DNA of 12,371 nt from an uncultured bacterium (GTDB taxonomy: Bacteria > Hydrothermota > Tepidihabitantia > Tepidihabitantales > Tepidihabitantaceae): positions 1-12,371 of the forward strand of contig CAKZPX010000184.1 of assembly GCA_937139435.1 (NCBI GenBank), written 5' to 3'. Below, piece by piece: positions 6,994 to 12,371 of this stretch; positions within the stretch are counted from its first letter, which is position 1, and each line of letters begins with the position of its first letter. A program made the position numbers and the translations under genes. The notes beneath the pieces were generated by a model. The model worked only from the letters and a program-made list of their open reading frames with translations. It searched no databases and had not been told where the DNA came from.

Positions 6994-7577
6994 TTACCCA
7001 GCTGCGCGGTAAAATCATCAATAAACAACCGACCCTGGTAGTTCTGGAAAGCGCGGGTATCGGGTTTGAGATCAATGTCCCGCTTTCCACCTCTCGCCAT
7101 CTCCCGGACCCGCCCGAAGAGGTAACGCTGCTGGTGGTGATGAATATCGGTCGGAACGAGGTGCAACTTTACGGGTTTCGCACCCGGGAGGAAAAGGACA
7201 CCTTCCTTTTAATTACCGGTGTTAAGGGTGTTGGGCCAAAGGCGGCACTCAACCTGCTCTCCCGATTCCAGCCCCAGGAAATCGTTGCTGCCATTGCCCA
7301 GGGTAAAACCGACCTTTTAAAATCCGCACCCGGTATTGGAGATAAAAAGGCGGAATCCATCGCCCGCCTCCTCCGCTCCCGTGTCCCCGCTCCTGCTACT
7401 GTACCTGAGCCATCAATCCTGCGCGACGCTATCGCTGCCCTGATATCTCTGGGTTTAACCCAGAAAGAGGCAAGGGAGCGCCTTGCCCGGCTGGTGATAA
7501 AACCGGATACGAGCCTGCAGGAGGTGTTGCTTTTTGCCCTGCGCACGCCCCCGGATTCTGGAGGTCAAAAACCCTAA
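6990..7577 (+). CDS. ruvA: Holliday junction DNA helicase RuvA
   Basis: A 195-residue junction-recognition subunit that forms tetramers on four-way junctions and loads RuvB. Domain I is the OB fold with MITQLRGKI and the conserved GIGFEINVP (23-31). Domain II holds two helix-hairpin-helix motifs, ITGVKGVGPKAAL (75-87) and LKSAPGIGDKKAE (110-122). A proline-rich linker (about 132-141) leads to the RuvB-binding domain III (about 142-187). The start is GTG 6990, overlapping the ruvC stop in a GTGA junction; translational coupling is likely, because no clear Shine-Dalgarno precedes it. ruvB follows after 6 bp. Confidence 0.95.
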   Translation: MITQLRGKIINKQPTLVVLESAGIGFEINVPLSTSRHLPDPPEEVTLLVVMNIGRNEVQLYGFRTREEKDTFLLITGVKGVGPKAALNLLSRFQPQEIVAAIAQGKTDLLKSAPGIGDKKAESIARLLRSRVPAPATVPEPSILRDAIAALISLGLTQKEARERLARLVIKPDTSLQEVLLFALRTPPDSGGQKP

Positions 7578-7583
7578 CCTGTT

Positions 7584-8630
7584 ATGCCCCCTTTAGAAAG
7601 GCTCTCCTCTCCCCACCGGCTCAAAGGCGAAGAGTCGCTTGATGAAGGGCTCAGACCAAGAACTCTTGATGAGTTTATCGGTCAGAAACGGACAAAGGAA
7701 AACCTGCGCGTCTTTATCCAGGCAGCAAAGTTGCGTCAAGAACCGCTTGACCATGTCCTCCTCTCCGGACCACCCGGTCTGGGTAAAACCACCCTTGCCC
7801 ATATCCTCGCCGCAGAATTAGAAAGCAACATCTACTGCTCATCTGGTCCGGTCCTGGAAAGACCCGCTGACCTGGCTGGAATCCTTACCCGGCTTTCCCG
7901 ATGCGACATTCTTTTTATTGATGAAATTCACCGCACCAATAAGGCGGTGGAGGAGTTCCTTTATCCAGCGCTTGAGGACTACTGTATTGATGTCCTTCTT
8001 GATCGGGGACCAGGCGCCCGTTCCGAACGAATTGCACTGGAGTATTTTACCCTGGTCGGTGCCACCACCAGGACCGGACTTCTTACCGCGCCGCTGCGCT
8101 CCCGATTTGGTATCATACTGCGCCTGGATTATTACCCGGCTGAGGAGCTGTGCGAAATTGTGCAGCGCAGTGCGCGGATCCTGCGGATAGATATAGAAGA
8201 TGCTGGTGCAAGGGAAATTGCCTGCCGGGCCCGCGGCACACCGAGAATCGCCAACCGACTCCTGCGCCGGGTCCGGGACTTTGCCCAGGTTCAGGGTAAA
8301 GATATAATTGATAAGGAAATCGTCCAGTTCGCCCTGGACCAGATGGAGGTTGACTCCCGGGGACTGGATGATATGGATAAAAAACTCCTCCTCACCATAA
8401 TTGAGAAGTTCGGGGGTGGACCGGTGGGCATCAACTCCCTGGCAGTAGCGGTGCATGAAGACCCTGGAACGATTGAAGAGGTACATGAACCCTATCTTAT
8501 CCAGCAGGGGTTTATCCAGCGCACCCCCAGGGGTCGGGTTGTCACCCCGATCGCATTTCACCACTTTGGCAAAAAACCACCCTATTCCCATCAACCCCGC
8601 CTGGATTTCAAACACCCCGATAACCCCTGA
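7584..8630 (+). CDS. ruvB: Holliday junction branch-migration ATPase RuvB
   Basis: A 348-residue AAA+ motor that drives branch migration in the RuvABC complex. The order of motifs is complete: LRPRTLDEFIGQ (23-34), Walker A GPPGLGKTT (62-70), Walker B LFIDEIHR (110-117), sensor 1 GATTR (159-163), arginine finger R172 in PLRSRFG, sensor 2 R221 in GTPRIANRLLRR, and the C-terminal winged helix with GLDDMDKKLL, GGPVGINSLA (278-287), EPYLIQQGF and RTPRGR (313-318). ATG 7584 follows the ruvA stop by 6 bp. The nearest GGAGG (7559-7563) lies 20 nt upstream, too far for normal use, so coupling to ruvA is more likely. The gene ends the operon. Confidence 0.96.
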   Translation: MPPLERLSSPHRLKGEESLDEGLRPRTLDEFIGQKRTKENLRVFIQAAKLRQEPLDHVLLSGPPGLGKTTLAHILAAELESNIYCSSGPVLERPADLAGILTRLSRCDILFIDEIHRTNKAVEEFLYPALEDYCIDVLLDRGPGARSERIALEYFTLVGATTRTGLLTAPLRSRFGIILRLDYYPAEELCEIVQRSARILRIDIEDAGAREIACRARGTPRIANRLLRRVRDFAQVQGKDIIDKEIVQFALDQMEVDSRGLDDMDKKLLLTIIEKFGGGPVGINSLAVAVHEDPGTIEEVHEPYLIQQGFIQRTPRGRVVTPIAFHHFGKKPPYSHQPRLDFKHPDNP

Positions 8631-8808
8631 CAATATCGGCAAACCTGGCACCCCGCCATCGCCACCATTAACAAATTTAAGCCAATTTTTTAACCATCAA
8701 CCGCACATCAAATTGCCGGCGCTCTGATTAACCATTTGAAATAAAATAATTTATACAACACATCCCGCACCGCTTGACAGGAGCGAAAAAAATGGATAAT
8801 TATAATCT
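8631..8808 (+). other. Intergenic region between ruvB and the lipoprotein gene
   Basis: The 178 bp are A+T-richer than the flanks. They contain TTAACCAT twice (8690 and 8728 regions), a T-run (8684-8690) without a convincing stem before it, and near the right end the promoter and mini-ORF described separately. I see no gene or structured RNA, and no clear rho-independent terminator for ruvB. Confidence 0.5.
8774..8806 (+). promoter_or_regulatory. Promoter of the 3D-domain lipoprotein gene, leaderless arrangement
   Basis: A perfect TTGACA (8774-8779). The -10 assignment is ambiguous within GGATAATTATAAT (8794-8806): GATAAT at 15 bp, TAATTA at 17 bp, or a perfect TATAAT at 21 bp. With 15-17 bp spacing the transcript would start around 8807-8809, essentially on ATG 8809. 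An in-frame TAA at 8803-8805 prevents an earlier start. The same bases also contain an AGGAG and a six-codon ORF, a competing reading. Confidence 0.5.
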
Positions 8809-9501
8809 ATGAATCACTGGTCGGTTATCCCCCTGCTGGAGAAGGGTATCCCGAAAGGGCAGGGTGTGCTATTTTTTATTTTATTTCTTGTTTCCGGTTG
8901 TGTGGGACCCCATATTCAGACAACCCCTGTGCATCCGACAAAACAACCACCGCCTGCCTGGCTGTTTTCCGGAGTTTCTCCAGACCAGGAGGTAAAAACC
9001 GCCCGCTATCTGGGTAAATTTAAGGTAACCTATTACTGGGTTGTGGATGAAAAGGAATACCCCCTGAGTCGGGCGGTTCCATTGTACACCAGAGATGGAA
9101 AACTATTAGGCAGGTTCTCTTCTGCGTTTGTCCGGGACTTCAAAATTGAGTCCTGCGCCCGGCTGCGGGACGGCAGATGTATAAGCTATCTAAAACGCCA
9201 GGACCGGGTAGTTATGGTGGATAAGTTTCTTGGTCATGGTGGTTATACACTTGAAAGACTCAAATCAGTGGCGGTAGATACCGATGTAATCCCGCTTGGT
9301 TCAACAATTTATATTCCCCAAGCAGAAAATGTAACCGTTAACGGGAAAAGGTTAAACGGTCTTTTCTATGCCCATGATGTGGGCAGTGCAGTAAATGGCA
9401 GGCATATAGATATCTTTATCGGTGAAAAGGAAAATATGTCCGCCTTCGCCTTAGCGGGGCTGAAAAGCTCTTGTAGCGTCGATGTGTATATCCTGGAGTA
9501 G
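8809..9501 (+). CDS. Lipoprotein with a C-terminal 3D (Asp-Asp-Asp) double-psi barrel domain
   Basis: 230 residues. K12 and K16 followed by a hydrophobic stretch and the lipobox VSGC place the lipidated cysteine at C31, so the mature protein is membrane-anchored on the outer side of the inner membrane or in the outer membrane. Residues about 32-50 are a Pro/Thr-rich linker. The C-terminal part is a 3D domain with its three aspartates in AVDTDVIPLGSTIYIP (D157), FYAHDVGSAVNG (D190) and RHIDIFIG (D201), the catalytic core seen in MltA-type lytic transglycosylases and Rpf/YuiC-like proteins. The MltA insertion domain is absent. I infer peptidoglycan binding or cleavage; the precise activity is unproven. 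Its last 51 bp overlap the convergent polysaccharide deacetylase gene. No Shine-Dalgarno precedes ATG 8809 at usable distance. Confidence 0.8.
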   Translation: MNHWSVIPLLEKGIPKGQGVLFFILFLVSGCVGPHIQTTPVHPTKQPPPAWLFSGVSPDQEVKTARYLGKFKVTYYWVVDEKEYPLSRAVPLYTRDGKLLGRFSSAFVRDFKIESCARLRDGRCISYLKRQDRVVMVDKFLGHGGYTLERLKSVAVDTDVIPLGSTIYIPQAENVTVNGKRLNGLFYAHDVGSAVNGRHIDIFIGEKENMSAFALAGLKSSCSVDVYILE

Positions 9502-10338
9502 CGACTCCGGACTAAAAACACCCCGACCGTCCCGCCACTCTAAGATAATTCGGTTAATCACCTGCTGGCGCCACTCATAATAGATTTCGGACAGGGTAAC
9601 TGTTTTCAACCCGCACCGGTCCAGCCAGGCTAAAAGCGCAGCAAGGTCATCAACTGACCACTCGGTAAAAACTGCCGGTTTTTCCACAACCCGGTGCAAA
9701 AGGATACTAGAAATTTTATGGTTACGGATGTGGTTTTTAACCGCCTCCAGCCCGGTCCCCTGGCGCAACTCAAAAACTGGTAACCGGTAGGGGTCAACCC
9801 ATAGATTAACCGCACCCGGTCGCACCGCCCGACCGAGCCGATAGCCCGCCCGCTCAACAAAACGCCGCACCCGGGCATCCATCGCCCCATAGGGGTAAAC
9901 AAATGTCAAAACCGGGATACCGAACAACGACTCCAGAATCAGCCGTGACCTGTAAACCTCCTGCCATAGACGCGCACTGTCCAGCCGGGTAAGCCAGGGA
10001 TGAGAAAGGGAATGGCTGGCAATCTCAACATTACAGGAATCAACCATCTCCTTAATCTCTTCATAATTAATATAATATCCTCTGCCCCGCCGTAGATACC
10101 CGGCATTATCGTTAAAAAGTGAATTTACAATTATCGCCAGGGTTGCGGTCATATTATACTTTTTTAATAACGGATAAACTTTCTCATAAACCGAACGGTG
10201 CCCATCATCAATTGAGAGCACCACCCGGTGCCCGATAAGTTGTTCTGTTGCTTCATCGTGCTCTGGTACCGGCATCAATACCGGCTGCTCATCCAGTTCG
10301 CCGGTCAAAATGATAAAAAGAATAACAACACTCAACAC
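9451..10338 (-). CDS. Exported polysaccharide deacetylase (NodB domain, CE4 family)
   Basis: 295 residues with a very short hydrophobic N-terminus (SVVILFIILTG, 3-13) that could be a signal peptide or anchor. The NodB domain spans about 37-255. Metal and catalytic motifs are visible: SIDDG (42-46; D44 and D45), the SHSLSH zinc site (108-113; H109, H113), VYPYG (147-151) and the LLH segment (213-215). CE4 enzymes remove N- or O-acetyl groups from peptidoglycan, chitin-like or exopolysaccharide chains; the substrate here is unknown. The start is narrowly fixed, since an in-frame TAG at 10344-10342 leaves GTG 10338 or TTG 10335. No normal Shine-Dalgarno is present. The 3' end runs 51 bp into the end of the convergent 3D lipoprotein gene. 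Both products probably act on the envelope. Confidence 0.88.
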   Translation of the reverse strand: MLSVVILFIILTGELDEQPVLMPVPEHDEATEQLIGHRVVLSIDDGHRSVYEKVYPLLKKYNMTATLAIIVNSLFNDNAGYLRRGRGYYINYEEIKEMVDSCNVEIASHSLSHPWLTRLDSARLWQEVYRSRLILESLFGIPVLTFVYPYGAMDARVRRFVERAGYRLGRAVRPGAVNLWVDPYRLPVFELRQGTGLEAVKNHIRNHKISSILLHRVVEKPAVFTEWSVDDLAALLAWLDRCGLKTVTLSEIYYEWRQQVINRIILEWRDGRGVFSPESLLQDIHIDATRAFQPR

Positions 10339-10343
10339 CTTCT

Positions 10344-10371
10344 ATTTTAGACCGCTGCGGTCAATTGACAA
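10344..10371 (-). promoter_or_regulatory. Promoter of the polysaccharide deacetylase gene, leaderless arrangement
   Basis: On the minus strand TTGTCA (10371-10366), a 16-base spacer and TAAAAT (10349-10344). The predicted start is 10338-10337, on the GTG start codon itself. Its -35 hexamer shares five bases with the -35 hexamer of the divergent nadE promoter, so RNA polymerase probably cannot occupy both at once. Confidence 0.6.
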
Positions 10372-10397
10372 GTGCGGTGGATATGGCAAACTATTTT
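10365..10397 (+). promoter_or_regulatory. Promoter of nadE
   Basis: A perfect TTGACA (10365-10370). The -10 is weak: AACTAT at 18 bp (10389-10394) or TATTTT at 21 bp (10392-10397). Either puts the transcript start at about 10401-10404, leaving a 4-7 nt leader before ATG 10408, with no Shine-Dalgarno. It overlaps the opposing deacetylase promoter at its -35. Confidence 0.45.
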
Positions 10398-10407
10398 AAA
10401 CAACAGT

Positions 10408-12075
10408 ATGAAACTCGGTATCGCCCAGCTCAACCCGACAGTGGGTGACCTGAAGGGGAACTGCGACCTGCTGCGCCGGGCACTGGAACACCTGAGCGAA
10501 AGAAAACCAGAACTTGTGATATTCCCGGAACTTTTTCTCACCGGCTATCCTCCCCGTGACCTTTTGAATCAAACCTGGTTTATCCAGAAGTCCGAAGAGG
10601 CACTGAAAGAGGTCAAGGAAATTTCCCGGCATTACCCGGGCGCCATCCTTCTGGGCACAGTTACCCGCACCCGACAATCCGGTGGCAGGGGTCTTTATAA
10701 CACCGCCATTTTAATCCAGAATGGCGAGGAGCTCTTCTCGCAGGCAAAAACCCTGCTCCCGTTTTACGACGTATTTGACGAGCAGCGCTACTTTGACCCG
10801 GCACCAGCGGTCAACATCTTCTCCTTTCAGGGACACAGACTTGCCATATCGGTCTGTGAAGACGCCTGGTCAGTCCTGCCGGAACTTACCGCCGCACACC
10901 CGCCCACATTAAGGAAACTCTATCCGGTAGACCCATTATCAGTTCTGGCGAGTCTGGGCGCTGACCTGTTCATCAACATCGCCGCCTCTCCTTTCTGGCT
11001 CGGAAAGCAAAACCTGCGCCTGGATATCGCCCGCACCCATGTCACCCGGCATCGGCTTCCCTTTGTCTTTGTTAACCTTGTTGGTGGTAACGACGAACTG
11101 GTATTTGATGGCGGTAGTTTTATCCTTGACCGGCATAACAATCTCATTACCCGGCTCCCCTGGTTTGAAGAAGAGATCAGATTTATTGACCTGAACCCAA
11201 CCACCGCGACCCATCCAGAGTATCAGCCCCTTTCAGAACCGGAAGCGATCTACCATGCCCTGGTCTTAGGATTAAAAGACTATGTGAAAAAATGCGGATT
11301 CAAAAAGGTTGTTCTGGGACTTTCCGGTGGCATTGACTCGGCAGTTACCTGCTGTATTGCGGTTGCAGCGCTGGGCAGGGAAAATGTGCTTGGTGTCACC
11401 ATGCCCTCGGAATTTTCCTCATCCGGCAGTGTAGATGACTCCTATCTCCTGGCACAGAACCTCGGTATTGAAATCTGGACCATACCCATCACCACGCTCC
11501 ATCACGCCTATCTTGCCACCATGGAGAAATTCTTCGCCGGCACCCGACCCGATATCACCGAAGAAAACATCCAGGCACGCATCCGGGGCAACATCCTGAT
11601 GGCGATATCCAATAAATTCGGGCACCTGGTGTTAACCACCGGTAATAAGAGCGAACTTGCGGTTGGCTACTGCACCCTTTACGGTGATATGAGCGGTGGG
11701 CTGGCGGTGCTGGCTGATGTGCCGAAAACCCGTGTTTATCAACTTGCCCACTACATCAATTGGGAAAAGCAAATCATCCCGGAAACCATAATCAACAAAC
11801 CACCATCTGCCGAACTCCGACCCAACCAGCGCGACCAGGACACCCTGCCTCCTTATGAAACACTGGACCAGATCATAGCACTTTATGTGGACGAAGAACT
11901 CGGACCAAAAGAGATTATCCAGCAGGGTTTTGACCAAGAAACGGTAAAATGGACACTGAAGAAAATCGCAACCAATGAATACAAACGTCGCCAGGCACCA
12001 CCAGGCATAAAAATCACCAGCCGGGCATTTGGCAGTGGACGGCGTTTTCCCATTGCTGCCCATTACGACTTTTAA
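10408..12075 (+). CDS. nadE: Glutamine-dependent NAD+ synthetase
   Basis: 555 residues catalysing the last step of NAD synthesis, amidation of deamido-NAD+ with glutamine and ATP. The N-terminal nitrilase-type glutaminase domain (about 1-270) starts at MKLGIAQLNPTVGD and has the Glu-Lys-Cys triad: E41 in FPELFLTGYPPRDLL, K114 in AKTLLPFYDVFDEQRYF and C150 in SVCEDAW. The synthetase domain (about 280-555) has the ATP-pyrophosphatase loop LSGGIDSA (305-312) and the substrate-site segments TTGNKSELAVGY (410-421) and LADVPKTRVY (435-444). A GTG at 10372 would add 12 residues but lies within the promoter, and the glutaminase N-terminus aligns at 10408, so ATG 10408 is preferred. The gene is monocistronic as far as can be seen, followed by a terminator-like hairpin. 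Confidence 0.96.
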   Translation: MKLGIAQLNPTVGDLKGNCDLLRRALEHLSERKPELVIFPELFLTGYPPRDLLNQTWFIQKSEEALKEVKEISRHYPGAILLGTVTRTRQSGGRGLYNTAILIQNGEELFSQAKTLLPFYDVFDEQRYFDPAPAVNIFSFQGHRLAISVCEDAWSVLPELTAAHPPTLRKLYPVDPLSVLASLGADLFINIAASPFWLGKQNLRLDIARTHVTRHRLPFVFVNLVGGNDELVFDGGSFILDRHNNLITRLPWFEEEIRFIDLNPTTATHPEYQPLSEPEAIYHALVLGLKDYVKKCGFKKVVLGLSGGIDSAVTCCIAVAALGRENVLGVTMPSEFSSSGSVDDSYLLAQNLGIEIWTIPITTLHHAYLATMEKFFAGTRPDITEENIQARIRGNILMAISNKFGHLVLTTGNKSELAVGYCTLYGDMSGGLAVLADVPKTRVYQLAHYINWEKQIIPETIINKPPSAELRPNQRDQDTLPPYETLDQIIALYVDEELGPKEIIQQGFDQETVKWTLKKIATNEYKRRQAPPGIKITSRAFGSGRRFPIAAHYDF

Positions 12076-12126
12076 CAAAAAACCAGCCTTGCAGTTAACA
12101 TACATCTGAAAATAATAACCAAAAAT

Positions 12127-12182
12127 AACCGCATACCGTTTTATCTTAATAAAAGTAGATATACTCATTGCGGTTTTTATTT
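12127..12182 (+). terminator. Terminator-like hairpin after nadE
   Basis: AACCGCA (12127-12133) pairs with TGCGGTT (12169-12175). The enclosed loop contains a second pairing, TTTTAT (12139-12144) with ATAAAA (12149-12154). An A-rich run precedes and a T-rich run (12174-12187) follows, so it could work in both directions. The outer loop is about 35 nt, long for a classical terminator, which lowers confidence. Confidence 0.45.
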
Positions 12183-12226
12183 TTTAATTATTTGATATTA
12201 CGAATGTTAAAGATAATTATCACCAC

Positions 12227-12314
12227 ATCCGAGGGGGTAACCCGGGGTTATCACCCGGATAGTTCCGGGGATGACCCCTGAAATGCTATTAATAACGGTA
12301 TCACCAACTATCCG
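12227..12314. repeat. Cluster of overlapping GC-rich inverted repeats
   Basis: Four helices can be drawn in 88 bp. H1 spans 12227-12260: ATCCG with CGGAT outside and TAACCC with GGGTTA inside, about 14 pairs with one bulge and one mismatch. H2 is CCCGGA-TAGT-TCCGGG (12254-12269). H3 is GGGG-ATGA-CCCC (12267-12278). H4 is a perfect 9-bp long-range pairing, CGGATAGTT (12256-12264) with AACTATCCG (12306-12314). H2 excludes H1, H3 and H4, and H1 excludes H4. TATCACC also recurs three times (12218, 12249, 12299). No T-run follows H4. This may be an attenuator-like leader of an off-window gene, a REP-type element, or a fold in a shared 3' region. Confidence 0.5.
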
Positions 12315-12371
12315 CTCCAAAATATAAACAAGAGCCTGCCCTGTATCTCTCATTATAAAACAGTGGTTCAC

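Larger units (their letters stand above)
12076..12371. other. Non-coding right end of the window
   Basis: The 296 bp after nadE carry no credible reading frame on either strand. Apart from the terminator-like hairpin and the inverted-repeat cluster, the sequence is A+T-rich. A weak promoter-like pair, TTGATA (12192-12197) and AATTAT (12215-12220) with 17 bp between, would transcribe rightward through the hairpin cluster. No tRNA or rRNA signature is visible. Confidence 0.5.

Noticed and set aside
7839..8651. Minus-strand open frame of 270 codons opposite ruvB
   Set aside because: It is the antisense shadow of ruvB, which has all its AAA+ motifs in frame; no start context or known domain is seen.
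8684..8690. Rho-independent terminator for ruvB at the T-run
   Set aside because: No GC-rich stem precedes the T-run.
10372..10407. Upstream GTG start for nadE adding 12 residues
   Set aside because: It would begin right after the -35 box and span the -10, and the extra residues do not fit the glutaminase N-terminus, which begins at MKLGIAQLNP.
11632..12168. Minus-strand open frame (178 codons) entering the 3' end of nadE
   Set aside because: Most of it is antisense to conserved nadE sequence; the N-terminal part falls in the terminator-like region and no family is recognisable.
12218..12305. CRISPR-like array from three TATCACC copies
   Set aside because: The shared unit is only 7 bp with unequal spacing (31 and 50 bp), far too short for CRISPR repeats, and no cas gene is in the window.

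Overview
This window is a compact bacterial chromosome segment, moderately GC-rich by eye, with ten complete protein genes, the probable start of an eleventh, and no rRNA, tRNA, CRISPR array or insertion sequence that I can see. The exported protein at 4176-5657 ends in a FlgD-like Ig fold of the kind used as a C-terminal sorting domain in the FCB group and in candidate phyla such as WOR-3. Together with the archaeal-type phosphoglycerate-mutase-like kinase and the Thermus-like RuvC active site, this suggests an uncultivated, possibly thermophilic FCB/WOR-3-type lineage. That placement is inference with modest confidence.

Layout: (1) Positions 1-100 hold a consensus promoter firing leftward into a gene that leaves the window. 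(2) Positions 101-4066, minus strand, are a tight three-gene operon: Cys/Met-metabolism PLP enzyme, threonine synthase (thrC), then a phosphoglycerate-mutase-like protein best read as a proposed homoserine kinase. Both junctions are TAG-N3-ATG. The genes sit at the homoserine branch point to methionine and threonine. (3) Positions 4067-4175 hold back-to-back divergent promoters. (4) Positions 4176-5657 encode an exported protein with two nitroreductase/SagB-like modules and a FlgD-like tail. (5) Positions 5748-8630 are a yebC-ruvC-ruvA-ruvB operon (translation factor plus Holliday-junction resolution). It has a textbook promoter, but ruvC lacks an ordinary start codon. (6) Positions 8809-9501 encode a 3D-domain (double-psi barrel) lipoprotein, and 9451-10338 on the opposite strand encode an exported polysaccharide deacetylase. 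The two coding ends overlap by 51 bp. (7) Positions 10339-10407 hold face-to-face promoters that share their -35 bases. (8) Positions 10408-12075 encode glutamine-dependent NAD+ synthetase (nadE). (9) Positions 12076-12371 contain a terminator-like hairpin and then a cluster of mutually exclusive GC-rich hairpins with no gene seen.

Cutting across these regions, promoters of the SD-less first genes (4176, 8809, 10338, 10408, probably 31) place the predicted transcript start at or within about 10 nt of the start codon. The two promoters in front of AGGAGG-led genes (4066, 5748) have leaders of about 30-40 nt. The window therefore appears to mix leaderless and leadered genes.
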